50,364 nt of DNA from Alphaproteobacteria bacterium (GTDB lineage: Bacteria; Pseudomonadota; Alphaproteobacteria; Reyranellales; Reyranellaceae), in contig JAFAKN010000682.1 in NCBI GenBank assembly GCA_019235415.1, forward strand, positions 1-50,364. Reading direction: 5' to 3'. Shown here piece after piece: positions 8,575 to 16,391 of this stretch (within the stretch, counting starts at the first letter, position 1; each line of letters opens with the position of its first letter). The position numbers and the translations under genes were made by a program. The notes below the pieces were generated by a model. It was not told where the DNA came from. It ran no database searches and was given only the letters and a program-made list of their open reading frames with translations.

Positions 8575-9498
8575 ATGCCAACAACAGAGTACTCGGGTAT
8601 GGATCCCTATCGCTTCGGCTATTCGCCCGTGGTCGCGCGCCCCAAGCTCTCTTGGCCCAACTCTGCGCGCGTCGCCGTCTGGGTCTGCCCCAACATCGAG
8701 CACTACGAATATCTTCCGGCCGAAGTGCGCATGCGCAATCCCTGGCCGCGCACGCCCCATCCCGACGTGCTGGGCTACGGCGGGCGCGACTACGGCAACC
8801 GCGTTGGCCTGTGGCGCATGTTCGAGGTGCTGGACAAGCACAACGTCCGTTGCACGGTGTCGCTGTCGATGTCGGTCATCGAGATGTATCCCGAGATCCT
8901 CGCGGCCATGGAGGCGCGCCGCTGGGAGTACATGAGCCACGGCTATTTCAACACGCGCTATCATTGGGGCTACGCGCCCGAGGAGGAGCGCGAGGTCATC
9001 GAGCACAGCAAGGCGACGCATCTGCGGCTGACCGGCCGCCGGCTGCGCGGCTGGTTCTCGCCGGCGGTCTCCAACACGCTCAATACGCCCGACCTCGTGA
9101 AGGAAGCGGGGCTGGATTACATCTGCGACTTCTATCACGACGACCAGCCGACGCCGCTCGCCACCCGGCACGGCACACTGATCCACGTTCCTTATACGAT
9201 GGACATCAACGACGCGCTGATCTACCGCCAGCCGGTCGAAGCGGCGGAGTTCGCGCAGATGATCGTCGACCACTTCGACACGGTGTATCGCGAGGGCAGC
9301 GACAACGGCCGCGTCATGTGCATTGCGCTGCATCCCTACATGATGGGCGCGCCGCACCGGCTGAAGCATCTCGACCGGGCCTTGGGCTACATCCGCAAGC
9401 ACAAGGATGCCTGGGTCTGTACCGCCGAAGAGATCTTCGACTGGTACCTGGCCAATGGGCTGAAAGCCTTCCAGGCGCACCTCGGAAAGGAGGCGTGA
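8575..9498 (+). CDS. PuuE-like polysaccharide deacetylase-fold hydrolase 1
   Basis: The 307-residue protein belongs to the polysaccharide deacetylase (NodB-homology) superfamily, in the branch containing the cofactor-independent allantoinase PuuE. Visible marks are GLWRMFEVLDKHNVRCT near the N-terminus, the histidine motif MSHGYFNTRYHWG, GWFSPAVSNT, and LHPYMMGAPHR near the end. Allantoinases open the hydantoin ring of allantoin. The divergent xanthine dehydrogenase genes would supply urate upstream of allantoin, which supports but does not prove a purine role. No clear ribosome-binding site precedes the ATG at 8575, and Met9 (8599) is an alternative start. A close paralogue follows one base downstream. 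Confidence 0.78.
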   Translation: MPTTEYSGMDPYRFGYSPVVARPKLSWPNSARVAVWVCPNIEHYEYLPAEVRMRNPWPRTPHPDVLGYGGRDYGNRVGLWRMFEVLDKHNVRCTVSLSMSVIEMYPEILAAMEARRWEYMSHGYFNTRYHWGYAPEEEREVIEHSKATHLRLTGRRLRGWFSPAVSNTLNTPDLVKEAGLDYICDFYHDDQPTPLATRHGTLIHVPYTMDINDALIYRQPVEAAEFAQMIVDHFDTVYREGSDNGRVMCIALHPYMMGAPHRLKHLDRALGYIRKHKDAWVCTAEEIFDWYLANGLKAFQAHLGKEA

Positions 9499-9499
9499 G

Positions 9500-10420
9500 A
9501 TGAACGCGCCGGTTGCCAAAAACCCGCCGCCGCTCCAGCCCGGTATGGACAATCCCTGGTACGACTACGCGCCGTTCCCCAAGCGCCGCAAGCTCGCCTG
9601 GCCGCGCAACGCGCGCGTCGCCTTCTCGGTGCTCCTGCATTGCGAATACTGGGAGCTGATGCCGGCCGAGCTGAGCTACCGCGATCCGCGCTTCGTCGGC
9701 GAGTTCGGCAGCTACGTCCCGGATTATCGCACCTGGACCCAGCGCGAGTACGGAAACCGGGTCGGCATCTTCCGCGTGCTGGACGTGCTCGACCGCTACC
9801 AGATCCGCGCCGGCGTCGCAGTGAACGCGCTGGCCGCCGAACGCTATCCGTTCCTGGTCGAGCAGTTCAAGAAGCGCAAATACGAGTTCATCGCCCACGG
9901 CCATTCGGCCAACCGCATGATCACCTCGCGCATGAGCGAGGCCGAGGAGAAGGCGGAGATCGACGAAGCGATCGCCGCCCTCGAGAAGGCCGCGGGCGAG
10001 CGGCCGCGCGGCTGGCTGGGCCAGGACTGCGGCGAGAGCGCGCGCACGCCGGGACTCCTGGCGCAAGCCGGGCTGGACTACGTCATGGACTGGCCCAACG
10101 ACGATCAGCCCTACCCGATGAAGGTCGGCCGCAAGTTCGTCTCTCTGCCCAACCAGCCGGAATGGGACGACGTGCAGCAACTGTGGCTGCGCCGCATTCC
10201 GACCACGCGCTATCCCGACCTGGTGGGCGAGGCGTTCGAGCTCCTGCACCAGGAAGGCGCCCAGTCCTTTTGCCTTTCGTTGCATCCCTGGCTGATGGGC
10301 ACGCCCCACCGCATAAAATATCTCGACGAAGCGCTGCGCCGCGTCGAGCGGTTCGGCAACGTCTGGCACGCGACGCCAGGCGAGATCGCGCGCCACTACA
10401 TGGACACCATGATGGAGTGA
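9500..10420 (+). CDS. PuuE-like polysaccharide deacetylase-fold hydrolase 2
   Basis: This 306-residue paralogue of the preceding protein shares its overall plan: GIFRVLDVLDRYQIRAGVA, GWLGQDCGESARTPG, LHPWLMGTPHRIKYLDEAL. Its active-site segment reads AHGHSANRMITS, so the second histidine of the partner's HGYFNTRYH motif is missing. The two probably differ in substrate. AAAGGAGG six bases before the ATG gives a strong start, and the gene begins one base after the previous stop, so the two are co-translated. They may act on two related ureido or hydantoin compounds, or form a hetero-oligomer. I cannot assign a substrate. Confidence 0.78.
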   Translation: MNAPVAKNPPPLQPGMDNPWYDYAPFPKRRKLAWPRNARVAFSVLLHCEYWELMPAELSYRDPRFVGEFGSYVPDYRTWTQREYGNRVGIFRVLDVLDRYQIRAGVAVNALAAERYPFLVEQFKKRKYEFIAHGHSANRMITSRMSEAEEKAEIDEAIAALEKAAGERPRGWLGQDCGESARTPGLLAQAGLDYVMDWPNDDQPYPMKVGRKFVSLPNQPEWDDVQQLWLRRIPTTRYPDLVGEAFELLHQEGAQSFCLSLHPWLMGTPHRIKYLDEALRRVERFGNVWHATPGEIARHYMDTMME

Positions 10421-10447
10421 GCGGCACATCAACTTCGAGCACTCTTC

Positions 10448-10520
10448 GCTGGGGGCGCGCCACTCCAATGGCGCTCATTTTCCTGCAATGAGGGCGCCAT
10501 CGGAGTAGCGCGCTCCCAGC
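10448..10520. repeat. long imperfect palindrome, probable bidirectional terminator
   Basis: The left arm (10448-10479, opening GCTGGGGGCGCGCCACTCCA) pairs with the right arm (10487-10520, ending TAGCGCGCTCCCAGC) around the seven-base loop TTCCTGC. There are only a few mismatches and one two-base bulge. A hairpin of about 32 pairs lies exactly between convergent genes (hydrolase 2 ends at 10420, the M14 peptidase stops at 10528). It looks like a dispersed palindromic element that also serves as terminator. No T-run follows on either side. Confidence 0.8.
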
Positions 10521-10527
10521 AATGACG

Positions 10528-12162
10528 CTATCTCGCGCCGCAGCCGACGTTGTCGCTCGTCACCCGGTACACCGGCGCTTCTGTCTCGCTGTCGCTGAGC
10601 GGCACGACGCCCACCCCGACATAGCTGCCGGGAGAATCCGGCTCCAGCGCTGCCGCCGCGATGCCGGCAGCCGCCTGGTTCATGGGCACGAACAGCGCGC
10701 CGGCCGGTACGTCGACGATGGCCGGGCGCACCGTGACCTTCACCGACTGATCCGGATTGATCGATTCGCGACCGGCATTCGAGCCCGGCGCAACGCGCTG
10801 CATGTCGTACGCCTCGACGGCGACCTGCGACCGCGCGGTCGCGATGCAGCTTGTAACCTCGTTCAGGGCCAGCCGCTCGGCGACCGCGGCCGCGCCGCGC
10901 AGCACGAGGTAGCCGCGCGGCCGGCTGCGCTGCTCGATCGCCGTCGGCTTGCGGCTATCGGCCAAGGTGATGGACCTGCTGCTGATCGCGCCGCTTTGCG
11001 GATCGATCAGCGGCAAGTCGGCCGGGCGCTGCGCGACCTTGTGCGACACCACCAGCGGACTGCCGTCGTTGGCGGCTGCTTGCCGCGCCGCCGCAATCGC
11101 CGTGCGCAGGGCGGGTCCCTGCTCGGCCGCCGCCTCCAGCACCGCCTTGGCGAGCAGGTAATGGGTCGCCACGCGACGCTGGTAGCTCTGCAAGGCGATG
11201 CCCACGCCGCGCGTCTCGATCAGATACGAGACGCTGCCGCGCAGGCCGAAGGTGTTTCGGGCGATGCCGGGGGCGTTGCCGCCCAACGACACCAGGCGAT
11301 CGTCCATCTTGGCGGCGGTTGTGACGTAGTCGTGGCTCGTAAGACCACGCGCGGTCATTGCAGCCTCGATCCTCGGACGATAGAGCGTGAGGGCGACGTC
11401 GGTGAGGCCGCGCGGCACACCGGGATGGGTCGCTTCGAGGATCATCACGTCGCTTGCCTGCAGCGCCCCGAACTTTTCCAGCCATCGCCAGGCGACGCTG
11501 AATTCGTGGTGGTCGATCACGACGTCCGGCGGCAGATGCTGCATCGCCTGATGCAACGCTCGAACTTCGGGCTGGCTCAGCAGCAGATGGTCGCGGTTGG
11601 GATCGGCGCCGCTCGCCAGCACGCGGCGGTCGGCCGCCGCACCATCCGGGTTGCCGCGTGGCACGATCACCACGCTGATGCGCTCGAGCAAGGATTGCAG
11701 CTCGCCCGAAGACAGCGCGGCCGCCACGGCGAGCATCGCTTCGCCGCCGGCCGGCTCGTTGCCATGCTGCTGACCGATCAGCCAAATCACCGGCCGCCCG
11801 AGGCGCGCGATCGCCGCCGGATCGTCGAGCCCTTCCTGCGTCACATAGAGCAGCGGCAGCTCGCGGCCCTGCTGCGATCGACCCATGCTGGCCAGCCGGA
11901 CATGCGGCGAGGCCGCAGAGAGCTGCGACACGAATGCCATCAACCTGTCCTGACTGGTGAGCGAAGACGCGCCATCGGCAAAAGCCGGACTGGCCAGCGA
12001 GACACCCGATACGGACGGGTAATGGACCAGCACCGCATCGCTCTCGCGGTAGTCTGACGGCGCCCGTTGCGCCGCCGCCGGCAAGGAGAGCAACCATACC
12101 GCCGCAAGCCCGGCCGCCAAGCTCAGCCGCAGCCTCGGCCAGCGCGCGACCATTGCGCTCAT
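10528..12162 (-). CDS. secreted M14-family zinc metallopeptidase
   Basis: The 544-residue protein opens with a signal peptide (LAAGLAAVWLLSLPAAAQ). It carries the M14 carboxypeptidase zinc motif HxxE in GQQHGNEPAGGE, a third likely ligand in VVIDHHEFS, and a candidate catalytic glutamate in YLIETRG. The long C-terminal part (about 200 residues after the peptidase core) is unassigned. It should act on peptides, possibly wall peptides, in the periplasm or outside. The start at 12162 overlaps the crcB stop as ATGA, implying coupled translation. The frame extends further upstream, but that would overlap crcB and hide the signal peptide. Confidence 0.82.
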   Translation of the reverse strand: MSAMVARWPRLRLSLAAGLAAVWLLSLPAAAQRAPSDYRESDAVLVHYPSVSGVSLASPAFADGASSLTSQDRLMAFVSQLSAASPHVRLASMGRSQQGRELPLLYVTQEGLDDPAAIARLGRPVIWLIGQQHGNEPAGGEAMLAVAAALSSGELQSLLERISVVIVPRGNPDGAAADRRVLASGADPNRDHLLLSQPEVRALHQAMQHLPPDVVIDHHEFSVAWRWLEKFGALQASDVMILEATHPGVPRGLTDVALTLYRPRIEAAMTARGLTSHDYVTTAAKMDDRLVSLGGNAPGIARNTFGLRGSVSYLIETRGVGIALQSYQRRVATHYLLAKAVLEAAAEQGPALRTAIAAARQAAANDGSPLVVSHKVAQRPADLPLIDPQSGAISSRSITLADSRKPTAIEQRSRPRGYLVLRGAAAVAERLALNEVTSCIATARSQVAVEAYDMQRVAPGSNAGRESINPDQSVKVTVRPAIVDVPAGALFVPMNQAAAGIAAAALEPDSPGSYVGVGVVPLSDSETEAPVYRVTSDNVGCGAR

Positions 12163-12539
12163 GCCAGCGCCGTTCGCACGATCCAGAGCCCCAGCACCAG
12201 GCCGGCGAGCGCGCCGACCACCGAGCCGCCGACATAGATTGCCGCCAGCAGGTGCTCCTGCCGCTCCCATAGGAGCACCGCATCGAGCGAGAACGCGGAA
12301 AAAGTGGTGAAGCCACCCAATATGCCCGTGGTCAGGAAAAGCCGCACCTGGCTCGTCTCCTGGCCGCGCTCGGCAAACCAGCCGGCAATCAGGCCCATGA
12401 GCAGTGAGCCCAGGATATTGATGACGAAGGTGTGGGCGGGAAAGTGCGTGCCGAGCCAGCGCGCCACCCAGATGTTCATGCCGTGTCGCACCGCGCCGCC
12501 GATCCCGGCGCCGAAAAACACCACGACATAACCCAGCAC
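12159..12539 (-). CDS. crcB: fluoride ion channel CrcB/Fluc
   Basis: The 126-residue protein has four membrane segments and the family hallmarks GAGIGGAVRH near the N-terminus, the conserved Asn region FVINILGS, and GGFTTFSAFSLD, whose phenylalanines line the fluoride pathway in known Fluc channels. It exports fluoride as a dual-topology dimer. It follows the SDR gene by 23 bases and overlaps the M14 peptidase by four. I looked for a fluoride riboswitch ahead of the unit and saw none. The pairing with a metallopeptidase is unusual. Confidence 0.95.
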   Translation of the reverse strand: MLGYVVVFFGAGIGGAVRHGMNIWVARWLGTHFPAHTFVINILGSLLMGLIAGWFAERGQETSQVRLFLTTGILGGFTTFSAFSLDAVLLWERQEHLLAAIYVGGSVVGALAGLVLGLWIVRTALA

Positions 12540-12562
12540 CTAAAAGCCTCCGGACGCGCGGG

Positions 12563-13324
12563 TCACGTCAGGAACTCGCCGCCGTTCACATGGATGGTCT
12601 GGCCGGTGATGAACGTGCCTTGCGGTCCGACCAGCAGCCGAACCATGGCGGCGATCTCATCGACCGTGCCGAACCGCTTGAGCGGGATTGGCCGGTTCAC
12701 CCGGTTGGGCGGGGCAGCACCCGCCGAGGCGGCGCGCGTCGTGTCGATGGCACCCGGTGCGATGGCGTTGCAGGTGATCTTGTACGGTGCGAGCTCGACA
12801 GCAAGACCGCGCATCAGGCCCTCGAGGCCCGACTTGGACGCCGAAACGTGACAGCGGTTGGGGGTGCCGACATGGGTCGAGACGCCGGACAGCGCGACGA
12901 AAGCGCCGCCGCCGCGCGCCATCATCTGCGGCACCACGGCCTTGCCCAGCAGGAAGGCCCCATCGAGCGCCACCGAGAGGATCTCGCGCCATTCTTCGAA
13001 GCTCATGTCGAGGAACGAGGTCTGCCGTCGCAGTCCGGCGTTGGAAACCAGAATGTCGACGCCGCCGAACGCCTCGGCCGCCTGCGCCGCCAAGCGGGCA
13101 GGCACTGCGGGATCGGAGATGTCGCCCATCGCGGCAATGGCCTTGCCGCCCAGCTGCTCGATCTCGCTCACCACGCCGTCGACCGCGGCGCGATCGCCGC
13201 GACCGTTGACGACAATCGCTGCGCCGTCGCGCGCCAACGCCACGGCGATCGCCCGACCGATGTTCCGGCCCGCGCCGCTCACCAGCGCGACCTTGCCGCT
13301 CAGCACCGGTTGCGTGGACTGCAT
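12563..13324 (-). CDS. SDR-family oxidoreductase with the catalytic Tyr replaced by Val
   Basis: From the ATG at 13324 (GAGG about ten bases upstream) the protein has 253 residues. It has a GAGRNIG cofactor loop (17-23), a SNAG motif near 94-97, and an HVNGG tail typical of FabG-like short-chain dehydrogenases. Ser146 and Lys164 are present, but the Tyr of YxxxK is Val160 (HVSASKSG), with His159 beside it. Some SDR clades share this change, so it may be a functional variant rather than decay. The frame extends to 13375, which would add 17 residues before the Rossmann strand. It is the first gene of the SDR-crcB-M14 unit. Substrate unknown. Confidence 0.82.
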   Translation of the reverse strand: MQSTQPVLSGKVALVSGAGRNIGRAIAVALARDGAAIVVNGRGDRAAVDGVVSEIEQLGGKAIAAMGDISDPAVPARLAAQAAEAFGGVDILVSNAGLRRQTSFLDMSFEEWREILSVALDGAFLLGKAVVPQMMARGGGAFVALSGVSTHVGTPNRCHVSASKSGLEGLMRGLAVELAPYKITCNAIAPGAIDTTRAASAGAAPPNRVNRPIPLKRFGTVDEIAAMVRLLVGPQGTFITGQTIHVNGGEFLT

Positions 13325-13426
13325 GGTCGTTGCCTCGTTATCTGCCGGCACACCGCTCCGGGACCGCGATGACAATCACCGCGGCGCATATTGCCACGAG
13401 TTCGCTTGAAGCAGACCGCTCCAGCG

Positions 13427-13753
13427 CTAGACGGCAAAATCCTCGAGCTTCTTGCCGCCCTTCAGCGCCGCCACCAGCCATCTCGGCCTGATGCCGCGGC
13501 CGGCCCAGGTCTGGCTCTTGTCGGACGGATTGCGATATTTCGCCTTGAGCTTCTTGCCCTTGAGCTTGCTGGCACGGCGTGCGCCGCCCTCGCCGAGGGC
13601 GAGTTGAACGTCACCGATCGTCAGCCGGTACTTTTTCAACACGCCTTTCAGCTGGCGAATGCCGGGCTTTTCATATCGCTTGATGGCTTCAGCTTTTGCT
13701 TGAAGTTCGCGGATTTTCGCTTCGATGGTGGTGAGAGACGCCGTGCGAGGCAT
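13427..13753 (-). CDS. H-NS-family nucleoid-associated protein
   Basis: The 108-residue protein has an N-terminal helical oligomerisation region (about 5-50) and the C-terminal H-NS DNA-binding signature: KYRNPSDKSQTWAGRGIRPR. Small proteins of this type (HvrA/Bph3-like) bind AT-rich or curved DNA and silence or modulate transcription. The sequence immediately upstream (about 13745-13850) is noticeably more AT-rich than the rest of the window, as expected for self-regulation. A short ATGAC-N10-GTCAT dyad lies at 13780-13799. It stands alone, between the SDR unit and the CBS-domain gene. Confidence 0.9.
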   Translation of the reverse strand: MPRTASLTTIEAKIRELQAKAEAIKRYEKPGIRQLKGVLKKYRLTIGDVQLALGEGGARRASKLKGKKLKAKYRNPSDKSQTWAGRGIRPRWLVAALKGGKKLEDFAV

Positions 13754-13912
13754 ATAGTGCTCTTAGAAATATTATCGGTATGACTTCGGATGAGGTCATT
13801 CAATTCTTTAGAGTATATTATGGGCGACGGCAACACAGCAGGATTGCAGTCGCCGCGAAAAGACCGCGGCCGCTCACCCGGCGTAATTTGGCAGCGAGGC
13901 AGAAAATAGTAT

Positions 13913-14344
13913 TTAGCTGGCGACGATATAGGCTTTCAAAGCCTCGGTTTCGTGTCGCGTTTCCTCGAGCCTCGCCTTCACCACGTCACCGATCGAAACG
14001 AGGCCGAGCAGTTGGTCATGACGTACCACCGGTAAATGTCGAAAACGGCCGCGCGTCATCGTTTCCATGACGTGATCGATCGAGTCGTCGGGATCGCAGG
14101 TGATAACCTCCGTTGTCATAACGTTCCGCGTCTCCAGTTCCATCGCCTTTGCGCCGAACTGTGCCAAAGCGCGCACCAGATCGCGCTCGGAAACGATACC
14201 GGCGATGCGGCTGTCGGCCTCGAGCACCAAGACCGAGCCGATGCGGCGCTCGGTCAGCTGCCGGGCCACGTCGGCCACCGACGTGGTCGACCTCACGCTG
14301 AATACGCTAGTGCCCTTCTGCGAAAGGATGTCGGAGACGAACAT
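13913..14344 (-). CDS. CBS domain-pair protein
   Basis: The 143-residue protein consists almost only of two CBS motifs (about 10-60 and 75-130), with [20 protein letters not shown] and [20 protein letters not shown] typical of the fold. CBS pairs bind adenosine nucleotides and act as energy or redox sensors, usually on a partner protein. There is no catalytic domain, so a partner elsewhere is likely. It is divergent from queC, with 86 bases between their starts. Confidence 0.9.
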   Translation of the reverse strand: MFVSDILSQKGTSVFSVRSTTSVADVARQLTERRIGSVLVLEADSRIAGIVSERDLVRALAQFGAKAMELETRNVMTTEVITCDPDDSIDHVMETMTRGRFRHLPVVRHDQLLGLVSIGDVVKARLEETRHETEALKAYIVAS

Positions 14345-14430
14345 CGCTCCCTCCCGATTTTGGTCCGGTGTTGCAACGCACGAAGCGCAACGCTGTGGCG
14401 CGGCGAGAGAATGAGGGCGATAACCACTCC

Positions 14431-15144
14431 ATGAACGACGATGGAGCCGCCCTCGTCCTGCTCTCCGGCGGACAGGATTCCACCACGTGTCTGGCCTGGG
14501 CGCTAGAGCGATTTGCGCATGTCGAGACCATAGCCTTCGACTATGGCCAGCGCCATCGAATCGAGCTGGAGCAGCGACTTGTGGTGCGCGCCGAGATCCG
14601 GAAGCGGTTTGCGCCGTGGGCCGAACGGCTGTTCGACGATCACCTCGTCGATCTCGGCGTCCTCGGCCAGTTGAGCGAAACGGCGCTCACCCGCAACGTG
14701 GCCTTTCACATGGAGGAGGACGGGCTCCCGAATACCTTCGTGCCGGGCCGCAATCTCCTGTTTTTTACCTTCGCAGCCGCCGTCGCCTGGCGTCGGGGCA
14801 TCCGCAATCTCGTCGGCGGTATGTGCGAGACCGATTTCTCCGGCTATCCCGACTGCCGCGACGACACCATCAAGGCGTTGCAGGTCGCGCTCAATCTCGG
14901 GATGGACCGCCGGTTCGTGCTGCACACGCCATTGATGTGGCTCGACAAGGCGGCGACCTGGGCGCTCGCCCGACAATTGGGGGGCGATGCGCTGGTCGAC
15001 ATCGTGCGAGAGCACACGCACACCTGCTACGAAAGCGTGCGCGGTTCGCACCAGGCCTGGGGTTACGGCTGCGGCACTTGCCCCGCCTGCGCCTTGCGTA
15101 AGCGCGGTTATATCGCCTGGAGCGAAGGACGATCGCTCAGTTAG
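14431..15144 (+). CDS. queC: 7-cyano-7-deazaguanine synthase
   Basis: From the ATG at 14431 the protein has 237 residues, the normal QueC length. It shows the PP-loop SGGQDST (12-18), an AFDYGQRH segment, the [14 protein letters not shown] region, and the C-terminal zinc cysteines in TCYES and GCGTCPAC. QueC converts 7-carboxy-7-deazaguanine to preQ0 with ATP and ammonia, the last step before preQ0 enters queuosine or archaeosine synthesis. The upstream in-frame extension to 14368 is not conserved-looking. queD, queE and queF are not in the window. A VUT-family transporter, a type that imports queuosine precursors, lies 0.65 kb downstream. Confidence 0.95.
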   Translation: MNDDGAALVLLSGGQDSTTCLAWALERFAHVETIAFDYGQRHRIELEQRLVVRAEIRKRFAPWAERLFDDHLVDLGVLGQLSETALTRNVAFHMEEDGLPNTFVPGRNLLFFTFAAAVAWRRGIRNLVGGMCETDFSGYPDCRDDTIKALQVALNLGMDRRFVLHTPLMWLDKAATWALARQLGGDALVDIVREHTHTCYESVRGSHQAWGYGCGTCPACALRKRGYIAWSEGRSLS

Positions 15145-15659
15145 CGCGAGCCCGCGAGCCGCTGGGCGTATTCGAGGAGCATCTTCGACTTGGGCAACAT
15201 CTGTTGGGCGTAGCGGCGCAGAGGCCCACTGGTGCCATTCTGCGAGTATGCCCCCATTTGATCGACGGCAGCCGTTTGAATCTCGAGTTGCGCGCGCGCA
15301 AAGGCGGCATCGAACGCCGGGCCCTGCAGGCCATTCAGGGTCGCGAGCGCGTTGGCCGTCCGTGGCCCCATGGCGCCGTCGGGCGCATACGAGACGCCGG
15401 CCTCCGAGCGCGCTTTGCTCAGCATTTGCGCTGCGTCGGTATGTTCGGCGATAGCGCGGGACGCGTAACCGCGCACGTTTTCGTTGGTGGAACGCGACAG
15501 CGCGAGCTGGCCTGATTGGATCGCGAAATCGTTGACCGCCTGGGAAAAACCGACAAAGCGCGCATCAGGCAACGCATCGACAGCCAGGGCAGTCGCGGCG
15601 TATCCAGAAGCCGTTACCGCAAAAATGACGAACAAGGTACGGCGTGCGAGAAACGTCAT
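15141..15659 (-). CDS. DUF4142 family secreted protein
   Basis: The 172-residue protein has a signal peptide ([20 protein letters not shown]) and a helical domain with the DUF4142 pattern: [26 protein letters not shown]-like [10 protein letters not shown], and paired helices to the end. DUF4142 is a ferritin-like helical fold of unsettled function, common in envelope-stress settings. GGAGGT lies just before the ATG. The stop overlaps that of queC by four bases in convergent orientation. Its promoter, with an operator-like dyad over the -10, is described separately. Confidence 0.85.
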   Translation of the reverse strand: MTFLARRTLFVIFAVTASGYAATALAVDALPDARFVGFSQAVNDFAIQSGQLALSRSTNENVRGYASRAIAEHTDAAQMLSKARSEAGVSYAPDGAMGPRTANALATLNGLQGPAFDAAFARAQLEIQTAAVDQMGAYSQNGTSGPLRRYAQQMLPKSKMLLEYAQRLAGSR

Positions 15660-15684
15660 GGCGACCTCCGGTTGTTTTAAAGCA

Positions 15685-15724
15685 ATCTCACGCTAGTTGT
15701 AGCGGGAGATAGGTTTACTCTCAA
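15685..15724 (-). promoter_or_regulatory. sigma70-like promoter of the DUF4142 gene with a dyad over the -10 box
   Basis: On the minus strand TTGAGA (15724-15719) and TACAAC (15701-15696) are separated by 17 bases, close to the -35/-10 consensus. Transcription would start near 15689, leaving a leader of about 30 bases with GGAGGT. A dyad at 15685-15710 (ATCTC, mismatch, CGCTA, loop GTTG, TAGCG, mismatch, GAGAT) is centred exactly on the -10. That placement fits repressor control. The -10 match is only moderate. Confidence 0.5.
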
Positions 15725-15790
15725 TAATATCGGTCAGCGCGGCCGCCTGTCCCGTTTCGAACGACCTCGAGACCTGCTAGGCAACTCCGC

Positions 15791-16387
15791 ATGACTGGCA
15801 AGAAAATATCTGTCAATGGCAACAAGCTCGTTTCGATCGGCTGCTTTCTCGGATTCATGGGCTGCATTCCGGCTGCCAATTGGATGATCGGAAACATCGG
15901 TACGGTTTGCACGTCGCCACACGGCCCATGCCTGGTGCCCGTGGCGCCGTGGGGCCCCGGCGGCCATCCGCTGATGGCGCCATCGGGCGTGCTGATGATC
16001 GGGCTCGCGCTGGTTCTGCGCGACCTCGTACAACGCCGTCTGGGCCGCGGCGTTGCGCTCGCCGCCATCGTCGCCGGCGCCGCCTTGTCCGGAGCTGTCG
16101 CGCCGCCCCAGCTGGTCTATGCATCGGCTTTGGCGTTCCTGCTCTCGGAGCTTGCGGACTTTGCGGTCTATACCCCGCTGCAGGCGCGCGGCCTCGTGCT
16201 CGCGGTGCTGGCGAGCAGTGTCGTCGGCCTGATCGCCGACAGCGTGCTGTTTCTGTGGCTGGCATTCGGCAGCCTCGACTTCCTGGCCGGACAAATCTTG
16301 GGCAAGCTCTGGATGGTGCTGCTGACCCTGCCATTCATCCACTGGGTCCGCCGGCACGAGATCGCGCAGCAGTCGGTCACGGAGTAG
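15791..16387 (+). CDS. VUT/YhhQ-type transporter, putative queuosine-precursor importer
   Basis: The 198-residue integral membrane protein has about six hydrophobic segments and the VUT (PF02592-type) pattern SELADFAVYTPLQARG followed by SSVVGLIADSVLFLWLAFGS. Characterised members such as YhhQ take up preQ0/preQ1. Its closeness to queC, though on the other side of the DUF4142 gene, agrees with a queuosine role. The region upstream (15660-15790) shows no preQ1 riboswitch that I can recognise. The ribosome-binding site is weak. The DUF442 gene begins four bases after its stop. Confidence 0.8.
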   Translation: MTGKKISVNGNKLVSIGCFLGFMGCIPAANWMIGNIGTVCTSPHGPCLVPVAPWGPGGHPLMAPSGVLMIGLALVLRDLVQRRLGRGVALAAIVAGAALSGAVAPPQLVYASALAFLLSELADFAVYTPLQARGLVLAVLASSVVGLIADSVLFLWLAFGSLDFLAGQILGKLWMVLLTLPFIHWVRRHEIAQQSVTE

Positions 16388-16391
16388 CATC

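Noticed and set aside
13325-13426. Possible fluoride riboswitch before the SDR-crcB unit
   Set aside because: I could not find the conserved crcB-motif stems or its GAUG-type segments in either direction.
15660-15790. Possible preQ1 riboswitch before the VUT transporter
   Set aside because: The hairpin present is a symmetric dyad over a promoter on the other strand; the preQ1 aptamer's A-rich tail and pseudoknot pattern are not seen.
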